Of a DNA stretch of 64,000 bases, positions 44,366 to 53,063 are shown piece by piece. Under the pieces are notes generated by a model. That model had not been told where the DNA came from. It worked only from the letters and a program-made list of their open reading frames with translations, and did not search any database. A program made the translations under genes and the position numbers. Every line of letters begins with the position of its first letter. The first letter of the stretch is position 1. This DNA is from Streptomyces lydicus (GTDB lineage: Bacteria > Actinomycetota > Actinomycetes > Streptomycetales > Streptomycetaceae), in NCBI RefSeq assembly GCF_000717345.1, contig NZ_JNZA01000031.1:62001-126000 (forward strand), read 5' to 3'.

Positions 44366-45499
44366 TCAGCGAGTGCCGACCGCCGCCCGTACCGCACGAC
44401 GCGCCATCTGGCAGTCGTCGTGCAGCCGGCGCAGGAGCAGCCGCTGCTCCTCGCCCGCCGCGGGCACCCCGGGTTGTCCCGGACCCGGTGCGCCTGTCGG
44501 CGTGGGCTCGCGCATGGTCCGCTGGACCGCGGTCTCGTACCGGCGGATCTCGCGGGTCAGGATCAGCATCAGATTCACCAGGAAGGCGTCCCGGGAGGCC
44601 GGGCCCGCGTTCTGGGCGAGCTGGCTGATCTGACGGCGCGCCACCGGGGCGTCGCCGAGCACCGACCAGAGCGTCGCCAGGTCGTAGCCGGGCAGGTACC
44701 AGCCGGCGTTGTCCCAGTCCAGCAGCGCCGGGCCCGCGGGCGACAGCAGTACGTTGTTCAGCAGCGCGTCACCGTGGCAGAACTGGCCCTGGACGTGCGA
44801 CAGGCCGTGCATCAGCTTCTGCAGATCGCCCAGGTCCCGGTCGGTCAGCAGCCCCAGGTCGTGGTACCGGCTGATTCGGCCCGCGTAGTCCAGCGGGGCG
44901 TCGAACAGCCCCGCCGGCGGGCGCCAGCGGTTGATCTGGCAGATCGCGCCGAGCGCGGCCCGTACGTCCGCGCGGGGCGGCGCCTCGGCCGGGTGCCGCG
45001 TCATGGCCGCCACCCGGCCGGGCATCCGTTCCACGATCAGCGTGCAGTTGTCGGGATCGGCCGCCACCAGCCGCGGCACCCGAACCGGCGGACGATGCCG
45101 GACGAATGCGCGGTATGCGCTTATTTCCTGCCGGAACCTTTCCGCCCACGCCGGGGAGTGGTCCAGTAAACACTTCGCCACCGCGGTCATACGGCCCGTC
45201 GTGCCGACCAGTAGGACGGACTTGCCGCTCCGGCGCAGCACCTGGACGGGGTTGAACTCCGGACAGATGCGGTGCACCGAGGCGACCGCGGCGCGCAGCT
45301 GGGCGCCCTGGGGCCCGGACAAGTCGAGTCTCCCGCTGAGCGGTTGGGTGCCCGTCCCCTGTGCCCGCCGGGCCCGGCCGCCGACGAGACCGGGGACCGC
45401 CCCCGCGGAAGGAGAGGGGGCGAGGTACGGTCCGCTGCCCGTCGGGTGCGGGCGGTACGGCCGGGTGGGGGCGGTCACGGCGGACGATGCTGCATACAT
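44366..45499 (-). CDS. Aminoglycoside-phosphotransferase-family kinase
   Basis: 377 aa. APH/choline-kinase fold: [38 protein letters not shown] around residue 255 carries the catalytic HGD and metal-binding DWD motifs; [21 protein letters not shown] near residue 90 is the N-lobe strand-lysine region. Substrate unknown; resistance is not implied. ATG at 45499 chosen because upstream in-frame sequence is GC-biased non-coding. Divergent from the NsdB-like regulator across 285 bp, suggesting functional or regulatory linkage. Confidence 0.85.
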   Translation of the reverse strand: MYAASSAVTAPTRPYRPHPTGSGPYLAPSPSAGAVPGLVGGRARRAQGTGTQPLSGRLDLSGPQGAQLRAAVASVHRICPEFNPVQVLRRSGKSVLLVGTTGRMTAVAKCLLDHSPAWAERFRQEISAYRAFVRHRPPVRVPRLVAADPDNCTLIVERMPGRVAAMTRHPAEAPPRADVRAALGAICQINRWRPPAGLFDAPLDYAGRISRYHDLGLLTDRDLGDLQKLMHGLSHVQGQFCHGDALLNNVLLSPAGPALLDWDNAGWYLPGYDLATLWSVLGDAPVARRQISQLAQNAGPASRDAFLVNLMLILTREIRRYETAVQRTMREPTPTGAPGPGQPGVPAAGEEQRLLLRRLHDDCQMARRAVRAAVGTR

Positions 45500-45784
45500 G
45501 GGTGAGACAGATCCCTTCGTGCGCCGACGAGTTTGCGTGCGCTCCCGGCCCGGTGGGGGGAATCCGTGAACGGGCCCCGTACAGGAGGCCGATCCAGGGT
45601 CCCTGTGAAGGGCGCGCACCCTGGGGAATGCGGTCCCGCCACCAGGCCGGGGGCGGCACATCTACAGAACACGCGGCTGCGGGTGGCAGACCATCTGGCG
45701 CACCCTGGCGAACCCTGGCGAATGGTCCCAGCGCATGTCACCGGCCGTTACTGTCAACTCAGTCGAGGAACCTGGGGGCTTGAC
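45500..45784. repeat. Divergent intergenic region with tandem CCCTGGCGAA repeats
   Basis: 285 bp between phosphotransferase and NsdB-like starts. CCCTGGCGAA occurs twice in tandem (45703-45712, 45713-45722), and a related CCCTGGGGAA lies further left at 45620-45629. No gene seen. Confidence 0.45.
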
Positions 45785-47314
45785 GTGGACAGGCAGCCGA
45801 ACACCCGTCTCGCGGACCTTTTCGGCCTGGCCGGCTGGTCCAAAGGAGAGCTGGCGAGACTCGTGAACCGGCAGGCGGCGGCCATGGGCCATCCGCAGCT
45901 GGCGACCGACACCTCGCGAGTGCGGCGCTGGATCGACATGGGGGAGACCCCCCGCGATCCGGTGCCCAAGGTCCTGGCTTCCCTGTTCACCGAGCGCCTC
46001 GGCCGTGTCGTAACCATCGAGGACCTCGGGTTCGCAAGAACCGGTCGCTCGGGGAAGCGGCAGGCCATGGACGGTCTGCCGTGGGCTCCCGAACGGACCG
46101 CCGCGGTCCTCACGGAATTCACGGGAATGGACCTCATGCTCAACCGACGCGGCTTGGTGGGTGCGGGCGCGGCGCTCGCCGCGGGCTCCGCACTCACCGG
46201 CGCCATGCACGACTGGCTGCACACCGATCCTGTCCCCGCCGGCGCCTCACGCCACGACGACCCGTTCGCTTCCGACTCCTTCGACGAATTCGACCAGATC
46301 GGCCTCGACCGCTACGAGGCGGCCCCCGTGGGGTCGCAGGAAATCGACGCGCTGGAGCGCTCGGTGGAGGTCTTCCGCGCCTGGGACGCGGCCCGCGGCG
46401 GCGGGCTCCAGCGCAAGGCCGTGGTGGGCCAGCTCAACGAGGTGGGCGGCATGCTCGCCTACCGCCACCCCGACCACCTGCAGCGCAGGCTGTGGGGCGT
46501 GGCAGCCAACCTGGCGGTGCTGGCCGGCTGGATGTCCCATGACGTGGGCCTGGAACCCACCGCCCAGAAGTACTTCATCATCGCGGCCCACGCGGCCCGG
46601 GAGGGCGGCGACCGCCCGCGGGCCGGCGAGGCGCTCTCCCGCGCCGCCCGTCAGATGGTCCATCTGGGCCGCCCCGACGACGCGCTGGACCTGATGAAGC
46701 TGGCCAAGTCCGGCTCCGGCGAGGAGACCCTGCCGCGGACCCGCGCCATGCTGCACACCATCGAGGCATGGGCCCAGGCGTCCAAGGGGCACGGCCAGGC
46801 GATGCGGCGCACCCTGGGCGAGGCGGAGGAGCTGTTCGTCTCGGACAAGGGCGACGTCCCGCCGCCGTGCTGGATGCAGATGTTCGACGAGGCGGATCTG
46901 CACGGCATGGAGGCGCTGGCCTTCCGCACCCTCGCCGACCACGACCCGTCCGCCGCGAAGATCGCCCAACACCACGCCAAACAGGCACTGGAGCTGCGCG
47001 AAGGCGGCCGCCAACGGTCGCAGATCTTCGACTACATCTCCATGGCGTCGGCCTGCTTCATCGGCGACGACCCCGAACAGGCCGACCGCTACGCCCGGCT
47101 CGCGCTGGTGTCCATCGGCGAGAACTCCTCCCACCGGACCTGGGACCGGCTCCGCGAAATGTTCCGCCTCACGGGGCAGTACGCGAACTACGCCAAGATC
47201 CAGGACCTGCGCGAGGAGATCCAGCATGTCCTGCCGAAGGCGAAGCCCAAGGCCAAGGGGCCCGGGCTCGGACCGGGACTCGGTTCGGCGCTCGGCAAGG
47301 ACTTCTCGGTCTGA
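45785..47314 (+). CDS. nsdB: NsdB-like DNA-binding/TPR regulator
   Basis: 509 aa. N-terminal helix-turn-helix-like region (RLADLFGLAGWSKGELARLVNRQAAAMGHPQL, then TSRVRRWIDMGETPRDPVPKVLASLF) at about residues 8-85, a hydrophobic LNRRGLVGAGAALAAGSALTGAM segment, then TPR-like helices to residue 490. The N-terminal wording and length are those of NsdA/NsdB regulators, which repress sporulation and antibiotic production in S. coelicolor; the match looks closer to NsdB from memory. GTG start at 45785 is 7 nt after GGGGG. Probably a local repressor of development or secondary metabolism. Confidence 0.75.
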   Translation: MDRQPNTRLADLFGLAGWSKGELARLVNRQAAAMGHPQLATDTSRVRRWIDMGETPRDPVPKVLASLFTERLGRVVTIEDLGFARTGRSGKRQAMDGLPWAPERTAAVLTEFTGMDLMLNRRGLVGAGAALAAGSALTGAMHDWLHTDPVPAGASRHDDPFASDSFDEFDQIGLDRYEAAPVGSQEIDALERSVEVFRAWDAARGGGLQRKAVVGQLNEVGGMLAYRHPDHLQRRLWGVAANLAVLAGWMSHDVGLEPTAQKYFIIAAHAAREGGDRPRAGEALSRAARQMVHLGRPDDALDLMKLAKSGSGEETLPRTRAMLHTIEAWAQASKGHGQAMRRTLGEAEELFVSDKGDVPPPCWMQMFDEADLHGMEALAFRTLADHDPSAAKIAQHHAKQALELREGGRQRSQIFDYISMASACFIGDDPEQADRYARLALVSIGENSSHRTWDRLREMFRLTGQYANYAKIQDLREEIQHVLPKAKPKAKGPGLGPGLGSALGKDFSV

Positions 47315-47329
47315 AGCGCCCTACGAGAG

Positions 47330-47352
47330 CTCCGGCACCGCTCGTGCCGGAG
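47330..47352 (+). terminator. Terminator after the NsdB-like gene
   Basis: Perfect arms CTCCGGCAC (47330-47338) and GTGCCGGAG (47344-47352), 5-nt loop, 15 nt after the stop. Confidence 0.75.
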
Positions 47353-47541
47353 ACACCAGAGGTGACGGAAAGTCATGTCCCGGTGTGCAGACGGATATCC
47401 GCATGCCCACCGCGGCACATGGCGAACCGTCGCACCTCAAGGATCTGTCGTCTCATGCCCTCACGGACGGGCTCCGACCGCATGCCGTCGGGGCGGCCGG
47501 CATCGGATGCGCCGGACCGCCCTCAGCTGACGTGCCCGGTG

Positions 47542-49008
47542 TCAGTCGCCGACCCTGGCGACCAGCACACAGGCGTCGTCCTCCCGTTCGGCGCTGCCGA
47601 ACTCCTCGACGACGATGCGGACGCTGTCCTGCGCACTGCGGGCCGCGGCGAACCGCGGCGCCAGGGCGAGGAGTCGCTCGGCACCCTCATGGGCGGCCCC
47701 GGCGCCGTGCGAACGGCGGGGGACGAGGCCGTCGGTGTGCAGGACCAGCAGGTCGCCGGGCTCCAGTTGCTCGGTGTGCTGGGTGTAGGCCGCACCCGAG
47801 GTCGCCCCGAGCAGCACGCCCTCGGGCGGGTCCAGCGCGCGCCCCGTGCCGCCGCGGAACAGCAGCGGTGCGGGGTGCCCCGCCTGGGCCCACTCCAGCG
47901 TGCGGGTCTCCGGGTCGAACCGGCCGCACACCGCGCTCCCGAGCGCCGGTTGGGCGGCGGTGTCCAGGAGCTGGTTGAGGAACGCCATCAGCGGTCCCGG
48001 CCGGTGTCCGGCGACGGCCATACCGCGCAGCGCGCCGAGCACCATCGCCATCCCGGATGTCGCGGTGACGCCGTGCCCGGTGAGGTCGCCGACGCTCAAC
48101 AGTGTTGACCCGTCCGGGAGTTGCAGTGCGTCGTACCAGTCGCCGCCGATCAGTGCGCTGGTGCCGGACGGCAGATAGTGCCCGGCCAGATCCAGCGCGA
48201 CCCGGCCGCCCTGCGGGAACCGCAGGGAGCCGCGCCACGGCGGCAGCACGGCCTCCTGCAGCTCGACCGCAAGCCGGTGCTCGGTCTGCGCGATCTGCCG
48301 CTCGCGGTGCAGCGAGTCACGGGTCTCGCGTACCGCCTGCTGGCTGCGGCGCAGCTCACTGACGTCGCGCAGCACGGCCCACATGCACGCGGTGCTGCCG
48401 TCGGCGTCGAGCACCGGCTCGCCCACCATGTGCACCGTGCGCAGACTCGCGTCCGGCCGCACGATGCGGAACTCGCCGTCGATCGGCCGGCCGTCCACCA
48501 GGCAGTCGGTGACCATCGCGGCCAGCCCCTCCTGGTCCTCCCCGTGGACCAGCGACGGGAGCTCGTCCAGGGTCAGCGGGCCCTCGGAGGGCGCCCGGCC
48601 GAAGATGGCGAACAGCTCGTCGGACCAGCTGACCTCATCGGTGAGCAGATTCCACTCCGCGCTGCCCACCCGGCGCAGCAGGGCACCGCGCTCGTGCGGT
48701 GCGGGCTCGGGCGGGGCCGGCGGCAGCTCGTCGACCGTGTCCGGGACGTCGTCACTCTCGGTAGGCAGGCCCTCTCTCAGCTGGTCGAGATGGCCGCCGA
48801 GATCGTCGAGGTGGTGCACGGCGAGATCGCACAGCGCTCTCTGCCAGCGCAGCTGCGGGTCGGCGGCGAGGCCGGTGTCCACCGTGGACTCCCGGCGCAC
48901 CGCGTCGAGACCGCCGCGCAGGCGGCGCGCCTGCGTGATGAGGGCCTCGACCGTGTCGCGCTCGGGAGGCCGGTCGGCTGGGTGGTCCGCGAAGAGGGGG
49001 GACGGCAT
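47542..49008 (-). CDS. PAS-domain SpoIIE/PP2C-type serine phosphatase
   Basis: 488 aa. PAS domain at about residues 108-225 (GSAEWNLLTDEVSWSDELFAIFG...MWAVLRDVSELRRS), a short coiled coil, then an RsbU/SpoIIE phosphatase: LQEAVLPP, SALIGGDWYDALQLPDG with metal-binding Asp, SVGDLTGHGVTAT, and REDDACVLVARVGD at the end. It should dephosphorylate an anti-anti-sigma factor, linking a PAS-sensed signal to an alternative sigma factor. No anti-sigma gene adjoins. ATG at 49008 has GGAG 6 nt upstream; the longer open frame is not supported. Confidence 0.9.
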   Translation of the reverse strand: MPSPLFADHPADRPPERDTVEALITQARRLRGGLDAVRRESTVDTGLAADPQLRWQRALCDLAVHHLDDLGGHLDQLREGLPTESDDVPDTVDELPPAPPEPAPHERGALLRRVGSAEWNLLTDEVSWSDELFAIFGRAPSEGPLTLDELPSLVHGEDQEGLAAMVTDCLVDGRPIDGEFRIVRPDASLRTVHMVGEPVLDADGSTACMWAVLRDVSELRRSQQAVRETRDSLHRERQIAQTEHRLAVELQEAVLPPWRGSLRFPQGGRVALDLAGHYLPSGTSALIGGDWYDALQLPDGSTLLSVGDLTGHGVTATSGMAMVLGALRGMAVAGHRPGPLMAFLNQLLDTAAQPALGSAVCGRFDPETRTLEWAQAGHPAPLLFRGGTGRALDPPEGVLLGATSGAAYTQHTEQLEPGDLLVLHTDGLVPRRSHGAGAAHEGAERLLALAPRFAAARSAQDSVRIVVEEFGSAEREDDACVLVARVGD

Positions 49009-49330
49009 GACGTACTCCGTGATCAGGCGGCGCCGGGCTGAAGGGCCGGTTACGACTGTTGCACAGGCAGCGACCCTGCGTAAGGGATTTGGCACTACCC
49101 GATACGGTGGTGCACCTGGCATATGCCACTGGCCGTCTTCTGGCATACCCGGGTGGAACCTGCGGAATGACAGCTTCCAGGCTAGGCTTCGGCCGCCGCA
49201 CTGCACGCATTCCCGCCGATTCCACGGGGTTGACGAGGGATACCGTGCATACGGCCCGTGATCACCGGCAAGAATGCCGGTCAGCGGAAATCCCGTTGCC
49301 AGCCCGTCCCCCGCACCGGATGCTGACCTC
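49009..49330. promoter_or_regulatory. Divergent region with TGGCATATGCCA palindrome and repeats
   Basis: 322 bp between divergent starts. Perfect 12-bp palindrome TGGCATATGCCA (49117-49128) and a second half-site TGGCATA (49141-49147) about two helical turns away; another TTGGCA lies near 49089. They are placed to control the phosphatase and/or the HEAT-repeat gene. No gene seen. Confidence 0.5.
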
Positions 49331-50755
49331 ATGTTCGATCCAGACATAGCGCCCAGTGGCACCCTCCTCGGCCTCCTTCAGCGAGGCCGCGGCGACGGGA
49401 CCCTGCATGCCCTCGCGGCGCCGCGGGCGGAGGCGCTCGCGGCACTCAACGACTGCGTGCTGCGCGACCCCCGGCGCGACTGGCAGGTGGAGAACCGCTC
49501 GCTGTACTACGCCCGCCTGTACATGCAGCTCGACGGCGGCCTGGAGGAGATCGAACGGCACCTCTTCCACCCCGACGACCTCCTGGACACGGGGGAGGAG
49601 CGCACCGGTCTCGCCCTCGCCGTCCTCGGCCACCTCGCCGCGTACGGCAGGGACGCCGCCCGACTGCTGCTGCGCAGCTACGCCGCGGCCGGCAGCAACT
49701 GGCGGTGGGCTCTGGACGAGCTCGCTCTGCGTGACGACGACGCCGGGCTGATGACCCTCGCCCCGGCCGTGCTCGCCCGCTTCCCCGCGACCGAGCAGGG
49801 CGAGGCCGAGCTGGCCGCCGCCGTCCGTGACGCCTTCGAGCCCCGGCCCTGGCGGCTGTGGGCCGAGGACCCCCGTTACGGCGCCCGCCTCTCCGCCGCC
49901 GGGGAGCAGGGCTCCTTCGATCGCTGGCAGCGGCAGCTGCGGCCCCGCGGGCCGCGTCCCGGCTGGAGCGTGACCGAGGTCCTGAAGTGGGCCCAGGAGG
50001 GGCTCGACCTGGAGCCCGCCGAGCACCGGTACCTCGCCGCGGCCCGGTGCCTGGGCGCCGTGGTCGCCCCGGAGGACCGCCCCGAGCTGCTGCGGGCCGC
50101 CCGCAGCGGACCGGACGCGGCCCGCGCGGCCGTGCTCCACCACCTCGCCGAACGCGGCGATCCCGACGCCCTCGACCTGATCGAGGACGCGGCCACCTGC
50201 CCCTTCTCCTCCGAGCCGCTGGTCTCCGCGGCGCTCGCCTCCTTCGAGCGGATGCGCAGCGTCGCCGCCGTGGAGCGGGCCCGCGTCTGGGCGCCGCGCG
50301 CGGACCGGCTCGGTGCCTCCGCCGCCGCGATCCTCGCCCGCCGCGGCGCGCAGCGGGACGCCGAGCTGGTGCTGGCCGCGCTGCGCCGCACGGTCCGCGA
50401 GGAGGGTCCGGACGCGGACGGCCTGTGGGAGCTGGTCGACGGCACCGGCCGCCTCGGCGTCGCCTGCGCCGCCCCCGTACTGCGGCACGTCTACCGCGAG
50501 ACCTCCTCCTCCCACCTCCGCGGCCGGGCCGCCGCCGCGCTCGCCGCCACGGACCCGGGCTTCGCGGCCGGCTTCGCCGTCGAGTGCCTCTGGGACTGCG
50601 AGGAGACCACCCGCGAGCTGGCCGCCCTGCACGCCGCCACCGGCGACGCCCGGGTCGTCGAACAACTCCGCCGGCTCGCCGCCGACCCGGCCGAGGAGGC
50701 CGAGGTACAGACGGCCGTCCGCAGCAGATTCGGACCGGACGCCTCGGCGGTGTGA
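49331..50755 (+). CDS. HEAT-repeat-like protein
   Basis: 474 aa, almost entirely alpha-helical with Ala/Leu/Arg-rich repeats (for example AARCLGAVVAPEDRPELLRAARSGPDAARAAVLHHLAERGDPDALDLI and RGRAAAALAATDPGFAAGF). Such proteins are common in Streptomyces and are usually annotated as HEAT-repeat or PBS-lyase-like; no catalytic residues. ATG at 49331 (MFDPDIAPSG) chosen as the start; ORF continues 57 nt upstream without a ribosome-binding site. Divergent from the PAS-PP2C phosphatase; function unknown. Confidence 0.8.
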   Translation: MFDPDIAPSGTLLGLLQRGRGDGTLHALAAPRAEALAALNDCVLRDPRRDWQVENRSLYYARLYMQLDGGLEEIERHLFHPDDLLDTGEERTGLALAVLGHLAAYGRDAARLLLRSYAAAGSNWRWALDELALRDDDAGLMTLAPAVLARFPATEQGEAELAAAVRDAFEPRPWRLWAEDPRYGARLSAAGEQGSFDRWQRQLRPRGPRPGWSVTEVLKWAQEGLDLEPAEHRYLAAARCLGAVVAPEDRPELLRAARSGPDAARAAVLHHLAERGDPDALDLIEDAATCPFSSEPLVSAALASFERMRSVAAVERARVWAPRADRLGASAAAILARRGAQRDAELVLAALRRTVREEGPDADGLWELVDGTGRLGVACAAPVLRHVYRETSSSHLRGRAAAALAATDPGFAAGFAVECLWDCEETTRELAALHAATGDARVVEQLRRLAADPAEEAEVQTAVRSRFGPDASAV

Positions 50756-50804
50756 CCGGACGCCTCGACGGGGGAGGGCGTCCGGGGCGGGGTGACTCAG
50801 GTTC

Positions 50805-50833
50805 TGTCCGGCGGATCGTGTGACTAATAGGCT
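50805..50833 (+). promoter_or_regulatory. Leaderless promoter of the methyltransferase gene
   Basis: TGTCCG (50805-50810), 17-bp spacer, TAGGCT (50828-50833); ATG at 50840 is 7 bp later. Confidence 0.65.
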
Positions 50834-50839
50834 GCGCCG

Positions 50840-51604
50840 ATGGAACGCGCAACCAACGTGCCCGAGAGCGTCGCCCGGCCCGCGGATCCGGTCCGGGCCA
50901 ATGACTACGACAGCTTCGCCGAGGCGTACTCGGCGGAAACCGAGAACAACCTCGTGAACGCGTACTACGCGCGGCCCGCGATGTTAGCCCTGGCCGGAGA
51001 CGTGGCCGGCCGTCGGATCCTGGACGCCGGCTGCGGCTCGGGCCCCCTGTCGGCTGCCCTGCGCGAGCGCGGCGCGGTCGTCACCGGCATCGATGCCAGC
51101 GCCGGGATGCTGGCGCTGGCCAGGCGGCGGCTGGGCGACGACGTGGTCCTGCACGTGGCCGACCTGAGCGACCGTCTGCCGTTCGCCGACGGTGCGTTCG
51201 ACGACGTGGTCGCGTCGCTGGTACTGCACTACCTGGAGGACTGGGGGCCGGCGCTGGCCGAGCTACGGCGAGTGCTCAGGCCCGGCGGCCGGCTGATCGC
51301 GTCGGTGGAGCACCCTTTCGTGGCCTACACGATCGAGGATCCCCGGCCCGACTACTTCGCGACCACCAGCTATACCTTCGACTGGACGTTCAACGGGCAG
51401 TCCGTCCCGATGCGGTTCTGGCGCAAGCCGTTGCACGCGATGACCGATGCCTTCACCACCGCCGGCTTCCGCCTCTCTGTCCTCAGCGAGCCGCAGCCGG
51501 ACCCGGCCGCCCGTGAACTGTTCCCCGACGGCTTCGATGACCTTTCGACCAAGACCTGCTTCCTGTTCTTCGTCGTCGAGGTACCGCCGTCGGCCGCGGG
51601 CTAG
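50840..51604 (+). CDS. Class I SAM-dependent methyltransferase with a TTA codon
   Basis: 254 aa. Rossmann fold with motif I LDAGCGSGPLSAALRERGA near residue 60, acidic motif II GIDASAGMLALA and post-motif SLVLHYLEDWGPALAELRRVLRPGGRLIASVEHP. Substrate unknown; the fold region resembles small-molecule or SAM methyltransferases of the type-11 group. Codon 49 is TTA (50984-50986), rare in Streptomyces and decoded only by bldA tRNA, so expression may be tied to development. Codon use is a little less GC-biased than its neighbours. The 3' end abuts an IS481-derived element. Confidence 0.88.
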   Translation: MERATNVPESVARPADPVRANDYDSFAEAYSAETENNLVNAYYARPAMLALAGDVAGRRILDAGCGSGPLSAALRERGAVVTGIDASAGMLALARRRLGDDVVLHVADLSDRLPFADGAFDDVVASLVLHYLEDWGPALAELRRVLRPGGRLIASVEHPFVAYTIEDPRPDYFATTSYTFDWTFNGQSVPMRFWRKPLHAMTDAFTTAGFRLSVLSEPQPDPAARELFPDGFDDLSTKTCFLFFVVEVPPSAAG

Positions 51605-51617
51605 GGGCTGTCGTTTG

Positions 51618-51672
51618 GATCATGCCGGGCTCGCGGGGTCTGGCACCGCACCTCGCCGCGTTGTCGTCGGTC
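51618..51672 (+). repeat. Dispersed repeat, copy 2
   Basis: Shares GATCAT-CCGGGCTCGCGG and GCGTTGTCGTCG blocks with 30912-30985. It immediately precedes the transposase remnant. Confidence 0.55.
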
Positions 51673-51683
51673 GCCAGGGCTCC

Positions 51684-52651
51684 GCCCTGACTCCCTTCAC
51701 GGCAGGCGGCTGCTGGTCGAACGTGTCCGTTGCGGACGGCCTGTGGCCCACGTCGCCGCCGAAATGGGCGTATCGTGGCCCACGGCCCACAAGTGGATGC
51801 GACGGTGGCTGGCAGAAGGCGACGCCGGCCTGCAAGACCGCTCCAGCCGACCGCATAAGACCCCACACCGCACGGCGCCTGACGTCGAAGACCGTATCTG
51901 CACGCTGCGACAAACCCGCAAGTTGGGTCCGGCCAGGATCGGCCCGATCCTCGGTCTGCCGGCCTCGACCGTGCATCGGGTCCTGACCCGCCGTGGCCTG
52001 CACCGGCTGGCCTGGCTCGACCGGCCCACCGGCGAGCCGATCCGTCGCTACGAACGAGCCCGGCCCGGCGAGATGGTCCACGTCGACATCAAGAAACTCG
52101 GCAACATCCCCGAGGGAGGCGGCTGGCGCACGGTCGGCAGGACCGCGGGCGCCCACAACAAGCAGGCCACCACCGACCAGCGCAAGGGCTGCAAGCCGGT
52201 GATCGGCTACAGCTACATCCACTCCGCCGTCGACGACCACTCCCGCCTGGCCTACAGCGAAGTCCACATCGACGAACGCAAGGAAACCGCGATCGCCTTC
52301 TGGCGCCGGGCCCAAGCCTTCTTCGCCTCGCATGGGATATCCGTCGAGCGCGTCCTGACCGACAACGGCTCCTGCTACAAGTCCAAGCTGTTCACCCGGA
52401 CCCTCACCGCGGCCGGCATCGCCCACAAGCGCATCCGGCCCTACCGGCCACAGACCAACGGCAAAGTGGAACGCTTCAACCGCATCCTGCTCGACGAATG
52501 GGCCTACATCCGGCCCTACACCAGCAACACCGAACGCACCGCAGCCCTGACAGACTTCCTCCACACCTACAACCACCACCGCAGCCACACCGCACTCGGC
52601 GGCAAGCCACCCATCACCCGCGTGAACAACCCTGCGTGTCAATACACCTAG
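51684..52651 (+). pseudogene. IS481-family transposase with N-terminal frameshift
   Basis: From 51743 a 302-aa frame runs MAHVAAEMGVSWPTAHKWMRRWLAEGDAGLQDRSS (HTH), then the DDE core: HVDIKKLG (D), SAVDDHSRLAY, VLTDNGSCYKS (D) and GKVERFNRILLDEW (E). Upstream, the expected N-terminal ALTP-HGRRLLVERV is present but split: ALTP at 51684-51695 and HGRR from 51698 are separated by two extra T (51696-51697). Removing them restores the family N-terminus. No start codon of the usual MSHRN kind remains. Catalytic triad intact, but a normal full-length protein is unlikely. Confidence 0.75.
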
Positions 52652-52914
52652 GGCTCGTTGCGGGGCCGGGGGCGCGAGCGGGGGTGGTCCTGGTCTTCGG
52701 CGAAGGAGAGGCCCTCGGCTTTCAGGGCGTCGTGCAGGATGTGCAGGGCCTTGGGGCCCATGCCGTGCAGCTGGCGCAGTTCGGATTCGCTGACGCCGGC
52801 CAGCTGGGAGAGGCGTAGATAGCCGGCCCGTTCCAGCGCCCGGCGGGCGGGGGCGCCGATCCGCGGGGGGATGCCGTCCGAGGGTTCGCCCGTCTCCGCG
52901 CCGTCCGCCGTCAC
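52648..52914 (-). CDS. Helix-hairpin-helix DNA-binding-like small protein
   Basis: 88 aa. Central RIGAPARRALERAGYLRLSQLAGVSESELRQLHGMGPKALHILHDAL is the RNA-polymerase-alpha-CTD/HhH-like module common in small actinobacterial DNA-binding proteins. The stop TAG (complement at 52648-52650) lies inside the IS481 right boundary CTAGGG, so the original C-terminus may have been altered by the insertion. Divergent from the glycosyltransferase operon by 149 bp. Confidence 0.75.
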   Translation of the reverse strand: MTADGAETGEPSDGIPPRIGAPARRALERAGYLRLSQLAGVSESELRQLHGMGPKALHILHDALKAEGLSFAEDQDHPRSRPRPRNEP

Positions 52915-53063
52915 AGGGCCTCCTCGTCGTCCGTCCGCGCGCCCCCGCCTTCAGCCTGACACCCCCGCGGCGGCGCCGCGCGCAGGGGAACGCTCATGGG
53001 ACGTTCTCCGGCTGGAAAGATCCCCTTGGCTCCCTGAACGCACGGCACGCCGACAACAGCGGT

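Larger units (their letters stand above)
51601..52653 (+). mobile_element. Degenerate IS481-family insertion element
   Basis: Contains a frameshifted IS481-type transposase and is bounded by CTAGGG at 51601-51606 and 52648-52653, a possible 6-bp target duplication. It lies between the methyltransferase stop and the helix-hairpin-helix gene stop. No clear terminal inverted repeats were found; the left end is made of the dispersed repeat at 51618-51672, so the ends are uncertain. Confidence 0.6.

Noticed and set aside
44366..45499. Aminoglycoside resistance from the APH-like kinase
   Set aside because: The APH fold is shared by many small-molecule kinases, and the sequence shows no resistance-specific feature.
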